64,000 nt of DNA, taken from contig JAOWCC010001634.1 in the NCBI GenBank assembly GCA_030867875.1, positions 5,813,877-5,877,876 on the forward strand, given 5' to 3'. The position numbers and the translations under genes were made by a program. This document shows positions 42,801 through 52,500 of this stretch, piece after piece. The notes under the pieces are model-generated. The model did not search any database, had not been told where the DNA came from, and saw only the letters and a program-made list of their open reading frames with translations. The stretch is from Actinernus sp. WN-2022 (Eukaryota; Cnidaria; Anthozoa; Actiniaria; Actinernidae). The first letter of the stretch is position 1, and each line of letters starts with the position of its first letter.

Positions 42801-43433
42801 GGGAACGTCTTGTGTGGGTGCTGTCAGGCGATAGAAGTTCTGGGCAAGTTTTCGAGCTTTGACGCAACACCTATCTACTCTTGCTCCTTCATGCATGGCA
42901 AGGCAGCGCCAAAGACATAGGTTGTCGCCATATCGATCAAGGGCAAGCATTCCTTTCTTAAGGCGAAGCCATTGGGGCAGTGGACCTGTTCCCAACAAAA
43001 GCTGACGATCGATCACGACTTTGACATCTACGTAGATCCAACGAACGAAGGCCCATTGGGTATTTGGTCGAGTGATGTTGTCGGGATTCAATCGAGCTGT
43101 CTCCTTGCTATTGATCCACTCTTCTGCATCTTCTAGGATGTTCACCCATGGAGAGCCTGGGACAGTCTTGGAGAATAGAATCACGCGTCCGTCATTGACA
43201 TTGCGAATGCGATAGGTGTAGCTATAGCGTAGGTAGAAGCTGGTGGTTACCTTTGCAACTAACTTTTCCATGATCCTAGGAGTCAAGTCTCCTGCCACAC
43301 CTTGGAAGAAGCGCCATCGGATAGTACGGCGACCTATCTCCATCCCCTCGAGCATTCCATCTCTCTCCTCTAGAATGGCACCTGCCTCTCGAGCTAGACT
43401 CCGTGGAAGTGGTTCACTACGTGGTCTCACCAT
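39843..43433 (-). CDS. Protein-primed-type family B DNA polymerase with Vsr-like N-terminal module
   Basis: 1196 aa. A helical N-terminus (to about 260) is followed by a C2H2 finger (VCNDCKQRFTKASDLHRHADRC, about 278-298). A nuclease-like segment follows with VDGYEPISKTIFQFHGCYFH, GCPKCF and GAGYTVVEAWGC (about 365-420). It resembles the Vsr/restriction-like domain often attached to Polinton PolBs. Exonuclease I is VYDFEAY (about 446) and exonuclease II is GFNSGRYDLN (about 545). Motif A is GYDANALYLSTM (about 780), motif B is LLGNSAYGKLL (about 951) and motif C is MDTDSAYI (about 1046). It is complete and probably active. It is clearly different in modules and sequence from the element 1 polymerase, so the two elements belong to distinct lineages. 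Confidence 0.93.
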   Translation of the reverse strand: MVRPRSEPLPRSLAREAGAILEERDGMLEGMEIGRRTIRWRFFQGVAGDLTPRIMEKLVAKVTTSFYLRYSYTYRIRNVNDGRVILFSKTVPGSPWVNILEDAEEWINSKETARLNPDNITRPNTQWAFVRWIYVDVKVVIDRQLLLGTGPLPQWLRLKKGMLALDRYGDNLCLWRCLAMHEGARVDRCCVKARKLAQNFYRLTAPTQDVPRTSLDQLEEVELHFGIGIRVYEPTEDGAWHLTRHAAHYKHTMTIGIYDGHAFYIKNINKLGHIYVCNDCKQRFTKASDLHRHADRCRRGETKIVCPGKVITVPQSAYEKAFWPESTASKVALCWLERETKRIGQHIHHAACGHGGEHWIEGAPVDGYEPISKTIFQFHGCYFHGCPKCFPRERRLYLKTCERTAKLQGAGYTVVEAWGCSTKKKNKPVPTPTQTVYPHFIVYDFEAYLDTTKGRQPTDHLTIENVHVPISVSIADTYNRKSTHICRRNPKELIEAFVEELQRRAKAIQEVIAEQFCPKTPEFSFDTLPKKQQAKIDEWIRQVPVVGFNSGRYDLNLIREHFVGIIADTCSKILVAKKANSTMFLLTPDFRFLDVINYLGPGTSYERWIKAYGCESQKSFFPYEWFDSPDKLDHIGLPDYPEWGSKLKREHLLSMSEFEDCECTFLDKGMETFADWLRYYNDLDVVPFLEALEKMRDFYHEKGVDMLKDAVSIPGVSLQFLLRGSVERGAEMYAPSKEAYRMLKDAVVGGPSIVFTRLHEAGVTKIRSHQGGTKTCRKILGYDANALYLSTMEFEMPCGKEKVVHYDDPGPATEGFVECLLGGTWFGYAEVDIEIPKKLWKEFEEMPPFFYNKKIPKEAIPPEMLAYLTKTGRKLSEEKKLVGSLSGKKLLLYAPLLLWYVDHGAVITAVYRTIDYEPKEIFGWFVDQVTEARRMGDEDKGEALLADVFKLLGNSAYGKLLEDLGRQTKVTYTKDEKVVDKALRSVWFEDLEEIGDAYELESRKDQIQIKRPFQVGIAVYQLAKLRMLEFYYDFIDKYIDRNDFEYIQMDTDSAYIAISGNSLDEVVRPELREDFEAERNEWLAWDEWSSRTPGLFKLEFEGQRAIALCSKAYYVDTGGSKKYSAKGMSRRHNDISWERFKAALQGSIDMAENRGFRLSPEGIATYEQRKLGLSAYYDKRRVLPDGIHTEPIEYAV

Positions 43434-43441
43434 TCTCCCTT

Positions 43442-43648
43442 CGATATAACTATGTGTTAGGATAGCTTTAACAGGTACTCGAATTTGGATTTTATGTGTA
43501 AGGACGTTGCAGCGATATAATTATATGTAATTATATCTCTAATAGGATTATCAAGTTGGATTTTATGTACAAGCAATCGATGTCGATATAACTATATGTA
43601 ATTATATCTCTAATAGGATTATCAAGTTGGATTTTACGTACAAGAATG
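43442..43648. repeat. Three 71-bp direct repeats between PolB and right TIR
   Basis: Copies begin at 43442, 43513 and 43584 with cgatataa.tatatgt. The last two copies are nearly identical through ctctaataggattatcaagt, and all three share ttggattttatgtacaag-like ends. They lie between the PolB start and the TIR. Their AT-rich cores may be PolB promoter copies or replication-related iterons. Confidence 0.8.
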
Positions 43649-43917
43649 TCTAGTGACACTTTGAATGACCCTTAGTTACCCCATAGTAGTATAGTCGGCG
43701 TCAGTTAAATACTACTTTTTCTTGTGCAACAAAACTCAAAAGGTTGTGAATGTTATGGACGCCTTTTTTCTTGCACAAGGGGCGTTATGAAGTGGATTTC
43801 TGAATTCACTTTATGACGCCCCTTGTGCAAGAAAACAAGGCGTCCATAACATTCACAACCTTTTGAGTTTTGTTGTACAAGAAAAAGTGGTATTTAACTG
43901 ACGCCGACTATACTACT
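43649..43917 (-). repeat. Right TIR of element 2, largely one long hairpin
   Basis: Inverted copy of 29053-29321 with one mismatch. The outer part is again a near-complete fold-back with the loop gtggatttctgaattcac. The element ends ctatactact and is followed by gtagta. Confidence 0.93.
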
Positions 43918-44093
43918 GTAGTACAACTTCATTTAGACACGCTTGCCCCGTCAACTGTTGTTAATTTCCACAAGGGGCGTGTAGATAAAAAATACAATCT
44001 TAAAAAAGTAATAATAATAATAATGTACTATAACATAATATTTTGCTATTTCTAATAAAAAATATCAAGTTAATTTTAAAATATCAAGTTAAG
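43918..44093. other. Host DNA right of element 2
   Basis: Short host stretch with a TAA-rich run (taataataataataatg) and no gene. Confidence 0.4.
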
Positions 44094-45593
44094 TTAAGGA
44101 ATAGGAAAGATGTGAGTGGCAATTTTATACTTGAATGAAGGGAAAGACTCGCAATTGCGTAATGTTTCTGGAAGGGAATTCCATACTTTTGCCCCACTAT
44201 ATGAAAAACTTTTCTTAAGGTTTTCTGTTTTAGGGAGAGGTAACTGTAGTGAGGTAGTGGAACCCCTTAAATTATATTTGGTAACATCATGCTTTTTAGT
44301 GAAAAGATCTGCAAGGCAATTTGGAGCCATGCTGTTAAGTACTTTAAACATGTGTTTGGCCTTTATTTTGGTTCTTTGAATTTCAAGAGTTTCCCAGCCT
44401 AAAGCGTTCAAAGCTTCTTGGTGGGGAATTTCGTTATACTCATATGTGTAATTATTCTTGCAGATCTATTTTGTAATTTTTCAGACGTTTTGATAGACCT
44501 TCACCAAGGGTGTCCCATACTTCACTACAGTATACGTAGTTGAAGTGAGGTTGCACTATGGCATTATATATGGAGACCAGTGTTTCTCAGTCTCAGTGTC
44601 CACGAAATCTCTTATTCTCCTGATGGCTCCAATACCGGATGTAATCTTTTTGGCTATACTTTCAATATGCTTGTCCCAAGACAAAAACTGATCAATTTTG
44701 ACACCAAGAACCTTACTATGGTAAACTTGTTTTAAGGAGTTTTGATCAATTTTTATGTTGGGCTGAGCAGCGAGGTTTCTTATATTATAGTGGGAGCCAA
44801 TTAGAAGAAATTCTGTTTTTGCCACATTAAGGCTCAATTTGTTTGCTAACAACCATTCCTTTACACACTCAAGGTCCCAATTCATGGCCCTCTCAACTTC
44901 CTCAATTGACTGACCAGATGCTGTTAAGTTAGTGTCATCAGCAAATAAGTGAGGGGTTGTTAGTTTTAAGCATTCTGGTAAATCATTTATGTACAAAAGG
45001 AAGAAGAGAGGGCCAAGAATAGAGCTTTGAGGAATTCCGCAGCCAATATGGCTATCTGCAGACATTACTCCATTAAGCTGGCACATCTGTTTGCGATTTG
45101 TTAGATAAGATTTTATAAGGTTTAAGGCATTCCCAGTTATACCGTATATTTCCATTTTACGCAACAGTATTTCGTGGTTGACTGTATCGAATGCCGTTTT
45201 CATGTCCAGAAAAACAACCAAATTAAACATCTTACGGTCCATGTTAATATAGCAGCTATTTGTACTGTCCAGCAGTGCTGAAACAGTAGATTATAGTCTT
45301 CGAAAACCAAATTGGCGTTCACAGAGGAGATTGTTAGCTGAGAGGTATTCGTGTAGTTGATCATATAGGATGCGCTCCATTATTTTACTTATTGCTGGTA
45401 AAATAGAAATTGGCCTATAATTGTCAGGCAAATTGCGTGGACCCTTTTTGTGAAGAGGCAAAACCCTGGCGACTTTATTAGGCCATCCCAATAAAATGCT
45501 TTGCTTACCACCACCCTCTGGCTCGTGATGGTCGGTCGGTCGGTCGGTAAAAAAAATATTTTCCTCTTCTAGTTGTGGATTGACAATTTGCAT
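44094..45593 (-). pseudogene. Broken LINE reverse transcriptase
   Basis: Three minus-strand frames in order cover an ORF2. 45593-45291 holds the fingers region (LPLHKKGPRNLPDNYRPISI, RQFGFRR). 45242-44556 holds the palm with FLDMKTAFDTVNHEIL, GIPQSSILGPLFFLLYINDL and the catalytic HLFADDTN. 44411-44094 holds the C-terminal end (YSGAKVWNSLPETLRN). Gaps and frame changes between them inactivate it. The style is that of CR1/L2-like non-LTR elements. The plus-strand frame at 44116-44379 is a shadow. Confidence 0.8.
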
Positions 45594-45910
45594 GAGAAAG
45601 GCAAGAAACTAATACGTAGAGAGCAATATTAGTAATTAATATTCGTCAAAAAAAATTCTTACTTTTTCCAAACAATTGTGTCGGTCTCAAACCTTGCATT
45701 TTTTTCTTTTCCAAACAAAAAATGGATCGTCCGGCGATGGTAAGCGAAACATTTTATTGACATGGCCTTCTAAAGCGCGGTTTTCACTTACGTTGGAAGC
45801 ATAAGCATAAGAACGTTTTGCGCGAGTGAAAATCAACGGGACGGAAGCACAAGCATAAGCCTCGCTTCCATGCTACTATTTTCATGGTGACACGATCCAA
45901 TTATTTCGTC

Positions 45911-46116
45911 ATGGCGGATCAGGATGTAGCGGTTCGCCGTCTCCTACTTGTTTTTTTCTGCGTGTTTTACGCGAAAGACGATGTATGAAGCAGAATCTTT
46001 GTCGAAAAGAGGAACTATTTTGGGTATAGAGGGATGTTTTTGAGACGTAAGAGTCAAGGGGAATATGAAAACCTTGTGAAAGAGTTACGGCTTGGTGACA
46101 GGGAATTCTTCTTCCG
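45911..46116 (+). pseudogene. HARBI1-like (PIF/Harbinger transposase) first-exon fragment
   Basis: From an ATG at 45911 (MADQDVAVRRLLLV) the frame continues through one stop (tga 45986-45988) into RRKSQGEYENLVKELRLGDR and EFFFR. It then meets a consensus splice donor (cg|gtaagt at 46117). This matches the N-terminal exon style of HARBI1-like nuclease genes, abundant in cnidarians. No second exon is recognised nearby, so it is probably a dead copy. Confidence 0.5.
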
Positions 46117-47589
46117 GTAAGTGGATACTTTTTTTAGATGCTTATCGAATAATTTTCTGTCAGTATAAACCAATACCAAGATCACTGGTTAATTACGACT
46201 AGTGTCTGTCAAATAGAATCAGATTATGCATGATAGCTAGTTCCAGTTACTTATATAGTTATTCATTGAAAACTTCAGTGACAGTAATTCACGCCTTAAA
46301 GGGGCAGTGTCACAGTAATAGGCTTCGCGTTCCGGGCCGGAATCGAAACAGCTATTTCATCGTGTTTGACACGAACTACCGAACCTCTCGGCCATGTGGG
46401 ATGCTTAAAATCAAAACAAATATGCAAAAATGACCAACAAACAGTGTATATAAACAGTCTCCTTGGAAAATATTGTAAATCCTTTCAATCAAACATTGAA
46501 GGAGGGAAGTTTAACTGTTTGTATCCAATTAAAGCCACCAACCGAACGATTACTCGATACATGCGCAGTACCATGACATAGCCCCTTTAAGACCATCGAT
46601 GTGACAATAATTCACGCTTTAAGACCATCGATACTGAATGAACTCCGAGACCTGTAAATACTTAACTTATACCAGATTCACACCAACTAAACCTGTTTAG
46701 TTAACGTACGTTTAAAGTTTATCTAGCCCCTATCAATGTGTTTAGTTACACAGGTTAGTAAGTTATAAATTACCATTTGAAAATTGATCCCCCCCCCACA
46801 AAAAAAAAACAACGAGCAAGCCGAATTTGCACAGAAAAAAAATCGATCGAGCCAAAATCACTCAAACAAAAATCGAGCAAGGCTGAAATTTTGTTCATTA
46901 GCTGAATACTGAATTGAATGTCTTTTAAAAAACTCGTGCAAGGTCTGATGCCAGAAAAAAATTATTGCAGCAATAGGAGTCCTAAAAAGTTCGAGCAAAA
47001 AAAAAAACGGGTACCCTCCTCCCCCACTGCCATCAATTTCCAAATGGTCTGGGTCCCTTATTAATGTTCTTTCGTCTTTAAATCTTGTAAATTATAGCAG
47101 ATTAATATTGTTGGCTTTTTTAAATAGTGCTTATTTTAGCAGTCAGTTCTGCTCGTGGCCTATTCGAATGTTGAAGGACAATTTATGGGCCAATAAAGTG
47201 AAAACGAGGAATATCTTGGATTAAGTGTAATCTTTATTCCATGTCAACAAGAAGTAGCCATAAGTAGCCGTAAACTGAAATCAAATTTAAAGGGTAATTC
47301 GTAGGCGCTAAATTATATTGCGAAGATCTAATGACATGACATATCTAGATGGTTTGCTATAATACGAACTAAAATGTTCTCGATTGTTTATTAATAGTTT
47401 CATAAAAGAAGTACGCATACACTTTGGGTAACGAATTTCATAATTTCTACAAGATTAAAAACCCAATCGAGTCGGCCATGAATTTCCCCCGGATGCTTCG
47501 AATATGATTTGAACAGTACTCGGCAGGAAGCCAGTTGGTATATGCCTTTAGATTCGAATTCGGTTTACGATGCGACTTTTCACAAAAAC
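46117..47589. other. Host DNA without recognised gene
   Basis: Short frames only. Simple A- and C-rich runs occur near 46790-46840. Phrases such as aaccaatac and gaccatcgat recur but make no clear repeat unit. Nothing further supported. Confidence 0.35.
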
Positions 47590-47856
47590 GAGTCAAATTC
47601 CGCGTGCAATTTTACAGACAATGTATGGAAAACTGAAAACACGATTGCACGCTTCCCAGCACAGCTACATCCCTCAAATTTCGATCAGTTAATCTTTTAC
47701 CTGGTATCTTAAGTTTATATATGAAGAATGTTTCAGAAATTCGATTTTACGGAGTTTATTTGGCATCAGATTCCCATCGATTCCCATACAAACACTGTAT
47801 TTCGCGCCATGTTTGCACCCCTTTTAAAATGCCGGAATTTACCGCGAGCTGGTCTA
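47590..47856 (+). mobile_element. Second copy of the split host MITE (right half)
   Basis: The stretch cacgattgcacgcttcccag, cacagctacatccctcaaat and tacctggtatcttaagttt matches 8255-8345. Its end acaaacactgtatttcgcgc to gagctggtcta matches 28966-29025. In this copy the two parts are contiguous, giving the empty-site structure for the nested insertion at 8406/28965. Confidence 0.7.
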
Positions 47857-47919
47857 TTCACCATAAAAGTAGAAACGACCTTAGAAAGCATATGAATCAA
47901 CTTGTATAACGGATTTGTT

Positions 47920-48800
47920 CGACTAAAAGCTAGCCTTAAATTTATGCGGCCGTTGATAAACAAACTACTGAATCAAAACATTGGCGAAAAGCACCATGGG
48001 CTCGGACACAGGATCTTTAAAAAGGTAGCTCTGAAAGCACTGTCTATTTAAACTACGAAAAGTTCAAATCGAACGTCAAGCTCACACTCCAACTTTAGGA
48101 CGCACTTATAAAACCAATCTTGATATAGGGAAGTGAAATATGGGGAGTTGATCAGAACAAAACCAAAAATAGATAATGACCCATTAGAGCTGATACAAGT
48201 CAAATTTTGTAAGACGGCTACTCGGGGTACCTAGAAACGCAACAAACAATGCCTGTCGAGCGGAACTCGGACGTTTACCTCTCAAAGTGGAGTTCACTTA
48301 TCGAGCTATCAGACACAATTATTGACTACCAGAACTAATGCATACTCACACACTGCATACATAGAGTGAAAAACTAAAATAAATTCTGTTTTCTAATGGA
48401 TATGGAATAATGTTGTTGTCAATACGTGAGCAATTTTTTGAAAAATGATTAAACAAACATAAAGAGACATTGAAGAACAACACTGGTCCAGCGAGATCCA
48501 TACTGACATACGAAGGAAACAAAATGAAAGAAACAAATTAAGAATATATAGGATATTCAAAGTAAATTATAATCTGGAGAACTATCTCAGCAAAGTAAAT
48601 ATTATAGATGAACACAGACAAGCTCTTACCCGAATAAGAATAAGTAATCACCCGCTACAAATTGAAAAAGGCAGATATTTGAAATCCAAATCTGAAGAAA
48701 GAATATACCCATTATATAAAAATGGGATAGAAGATGAAAAGCACTTTATTACAACATGTAAAACATACAATGAACGGACGGAGAAAACTATTTCTTCCAG
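47920..48800 (+). pseudogene. Decayed LINE ORF2 C-terminus
   Basis: Broken plus-strand frames include YGSEIWGVDQNK, then after several stops LTRIRISNHPLQIEKGRYLK and NGIEDEKHFITTCKTYNE. The last part is the Cys/His-like C-terminal end seen in many non-LTR retrotransposons. Multiple stops and shifts show it is old. Confidence 0.6.
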
Positions 48801-49058
48801 GGGTGGGGGACTTCCCTATTTGAAGTGATAGGGATGATCGGCCGTACCTTTTAGGGGTCGTCTCCGTTGCTCCCGTACTATTTAGGATAAGTCCGTACCT
48901 TTTTAGCGTGTCATTTCATTTCTCAAACTGATTCACAATGCTTTGGAAATGTTCATGACAAAAGTGTTTGATGTAGTTAGATATATTTTTGCTGTGCTTG
49001 TGATTAAACACAATTATTTTAACAGATGTTATATGGTCGTACCTTATAGGGGTGAAAA

Positions 49059-49370
49059 TTATTTTGACTGGATTGCAGTCATAGTACTTGCATAGGCAAG
49101 TGTAGGAATATTCGAAAGCAAGGTGACAAATAAAACCAGGCTAATCGTATGCAAAGATTTTCTGTATTTTGGAACGTTGAATGATGACTGATGGTTAGGT
49201 CCTTGGCTTGCATTGGGCGCCAGTTGTACTGCTGATAGCTTTTTCAGCGAATGAAAAGATATAGAATATGACACAATTGTTATCGTAAGAAATATAACCA
49301 TGAGAGTTATCACTACGAAGCCCAAACTTGTTTGAAATAGAATGAAAGAAACGTCAGAACGAGGCGTTTA
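49059..49370 (-). pseudogene. Rhodopsin-like GPCR fragment (TM5 to TM6)
   Basis: The minus-strand frame reads a hydrophobic helix (FILFQTSLGFVVITLMVIFL), a basic/polar loop of about 40 residues, then KYRKSLHTISLVLFVTLLSN and IPTLAYAST. The spacing and the KYRKS entry to the second helix resemble TM5, loop 3 and TM6 of cnidarian class A receptors. Stops bound it at both sides and the hallmark TM6/7 motifs are not seen, so it is a fragment at best. Confidence 0.4.
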
Positions 49371-49859
49371 GGAACACCTGGCAAATTTAAAAGTTGCAAC
49401 ATAGTGGGCGTGTGTGACACGTTTTCAATGACGCCCGGTACTTTTCTTAACTGAGGTGCACCGTTTTTTTATTACTCAATAAATTGAGTACAAAAGAGCA
49501 CTTTTGTTGGGAGCCATTAACACGTTCATTTTTAAAACACGATTTTCAAATGTTTGAAAATTGGCAAGGACATTGCCTTAACTGATATATTTTGCCGGTG
49601 ATCAGGCAAAGAATACCTTAGTTATAGGGCATGTTGCCATTCTATAAAAAATTTGGTCATAAACATTGGCGAATTGATAATTCATAAACACACACACCAA
49701 GACAGACTTTAGAATCAACTAGTACTTTATTGACTACATCATCGTGGAAGGTCAATATGTAATGGTTCACATAAAAGTCCTTACTGCACGTATATTTTCC
49801 TAGTGAAACTTCACTCCAACGTTACACTGTTCTGCCAGGAATATGGAAGGCAGTTTTTA

Positions 49860-50735
49860 AAACACTGAGATCAACTGAAAAAGTACTCAGGAAATTCCGG
49901 AGTACTTTCTAGGCAAGATTTGTTACGACCCTGAGATCAACTTAAAAAGTACTCAGGAAATTCCGGAGTACTTTCTTGGCAAGATTTGTTTCCACCCTGA
50001 GATCAACTGAAAAAGTACTCAGGAAATTCCGGAGTACTTTCTAGGCAAGATTTGTTTCCACCCTGAGATCAACTGAAAAAGTACTCAGGAAATTCCGGAG
50101 TACTTTCTAGGCAAGATTTGTTTCCACCCTGAGATCAACTGAAAAAGTACTCAGGACATTCCGGAGTACTTTCTAGGCAAGATTTGTTTCCACCCTGAGA
50201 TCAACTGAAAAAGTACTCAGGAAATTCCGGAGTACTTTCTAGGCAAGATTTGTTTCCACCCTGAGATCAACTGAAAAAGTACTCAGGAAATTCCGGAGTA
50301 CTTTCTAGGCAAGATTTGTTTCCACCCTGAGATCAACTGAAAAAGTACTCAAGAAATTCCGGAGTACTTTCTAGGCAAGATTTGTTACGACCCTGAGATC
50401 AACTGAAAAAGTACTCAGGAAATTCCGGAGTACTTTCTTGGCAAGATTTGTTTCCACCCTGAGATCAACTGAAAAAGTACTCAGGAAATTCCGGAGTACT
50501 TTCTAGGCAAGATTTGTTTCCACCCTGAGATCAACTGAAAAAGTACTCAGGAAATTCCGGAGTACTTTCTAGGAAAGATTTGTTTCCACCCTGAGATCAA
50601 CTGAAAAAGTACTCAGGAAATTCCGGAGTACTTTCTAGGCAAGATTTGTTTCCACCCTGAGATCAACTGAAAAAGTACACAGAAAATTCCTGAGTACTTT
50701 CTAAGCATGATTTATTTCCATTCTGAGATCAACTG
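49860..50735 (+). repeat. Left 66-bp minisatellite array (about 13 copies)
   Basis: The unit includes tgagatcaactgaaaaagta, ctcaggaaattccggagtac, then tttctaggcaagatttgttt and ccaccc. Each unit carries the internal inverted repeat aaagtactc ... gagtacttt around aggaaattccg. Copies are nearly identical in the middle and decay at both edges. Confidence 0.93.
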
Positions 50736-52500
50736 AAAATAAAATTACAAGGACTTCTCTAGAAACGTTTCTTACACTCTGAAACTCATTCAGTATTCCG
50801 CACATATATGTGGTATAAGGCTTAAATTTATAAACAATGTCCATGACCTCAAATTAAAATGCAGAGCCACGACCAATGACACAAGTACTGCTCTAAGCTG
50901 TAAGCAAAGTTTATGGCTCTTGCAGCCAAAAGTTTGATGTTTGACACAAAGAATCCAAACTTGTTTATTTTCCAATCATTAGCTTAAACTAATATGGGCC
51001 AAAATCCTAATTTCTATTAATCCTCCATGATGTAATGCCTTTTTTAATATTCCACTACTTTTCCAGACTTACAGGAAAGCAATTTTCAAATTTAATGACT
51101 TTCCATGACTGTGTGAATCTTGTCATTGTGTTATTGAATCCATCAACATGTGGTTCCATTTACTTACAAAGGCCGCGTTCACTAATATTGACATTTCCAT
51201 AACAACTAAGTCTGATCAGCCGCCATGAACAAGCTAAGGTAAATGAAAATTAAATTTGCCCACACAATGCGGGCCATCACTACCAATTAGACTGGCTAAG
51301 AAATAAACTTATTTATATTTTGCTCGTAATTACACAACTCTCCATAATTGTTTTTGGAGCCACACAATACTGTACTACTAGATGTATAACATATCATGTT
51401 AGCAGCAGCCAAGTTTTACTGATCTTAGCAAAACAGAACGCAAGCAAACTATAAGTAATATTTTGGAAGTTTGGAAACAACCGATACTACATTGTATATG
51501 AGCATTCTTCTTAAACTAATGCTTGGCCGCCTTGTAAAGCAAGACCAACAGTCTCTTATATTCAATAATTGTTGGTTAATCGACTCCTTAGAGGAAGTTG
51601 AACCCTAAAAGCAGAGATGTATTGTGCATCTATGAAGAGAAAATTACTAGTTTTCAAGTTCGATTGTCCGCAGATATATATTTTATTTTCATCTTAAATT
51701 AACTAATGGATTCACTTTTTCAAAACCTAATGAGGCTGCACTATAGCATACCCGTCCACTCCACGTTGTCATAGAATCACTGCCACCGCGGTCGTAGTCA
51801 CGCTTGTAGTTATTTTCACGGGGTATTTTTCGTATTCATCGACTTCAGACAGATGACGACCACGGTGGCAGTTAATTTTAGGTAATATATCTTCAAAAGT
51901 GGCCGGGTATTCTATTAAGTTGCTAAATCTATTCAATTTAGAAACTGGAGTACTTGATAACGGAAAGGAAGGTTACTCGCCTCAAACATTTCAGCCGTGA
52001 TCCCATAGCATTGTTGCTGCCGCCCGCCCGGCCTTAAATTTTGAAGTATAACATTTTCAAACTTGGTGATTATTATCTAACTAATTCACTGGCGTTTCGG
52101 GTGCCAAGTGAACCTAGACTTCACAAATTCTTTGATTTGTAGACTGCTAGCAGCTTTTCCTGTGTTTACGTTTTTCCTGGCAGTGCAACCAAATGACTTC
52201 TGAGAATCGATTTACAGAAGTGACCACGTGAAATCTGGCAGTCTGAGTACATGAGCGAGAAATGTATAACTCAAAGTGCAATTACTGGTATACTTTTCTA
52301 CCTTTGGAAAGCTTGTCCTCTGCCTAGCTTGTTGGATGTACTTTTACACAGTCTTGTAATGCATCAAACAGTTATGAGACTGCAGCTCTGATTGTTCGGC
52401 TCCACTCAGTCATTTTGGGTGGAATGTCCATCCAGTAATGATCGACTCCTTCAATCTTCATGTGAAGTAGTGTCGTCTGTTTCAGTACGTTTGGAATCTC
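50736..52500. other. Interior of the TIR element, no gene
   Basis: AT-rich DNA without supported coding frames. ccaccgcggtcgtagtca near 51783 and tgacgaccacggtggcag near 51853 form a small imperfect inverted pair. Confidence 0.35.

Larger units (their letters stand above)
29053..43917. mobile_element. Complete Polinton/adintovirus-like element 2 (14.9 kb)
   Basis: It is bounded by 269-bp TIRs (29053-29321 and 43649-43917) that begin agtagtatagtcggcgtc and differ at one base (gttgtattt against gtagtattt). The target duplication is hard to place because the left flank is an (AGT)n run: the right flank is gtagta, and the left has gtagta one base out of register. Fourteen genes are packed inside. 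They include PolB, integrase, ATPase, MCP, TFIIB-like and all the shared small membrane proteins. No TBP-like, BRO, coiled-coil or 69-bp-repeat gene is present. Composition is less AT-rich than element 1. The genes are intact, so it is a young insertion. It lies only 0.8 kb from element 1. Confidence 0.92.

Noticed and set aside
49860..50735. CRISPR-like array
   Set aside because: The whole 66-bp unit is conserved with no variable spacers, and the setting is eukaryotic. It is a minisatellite.
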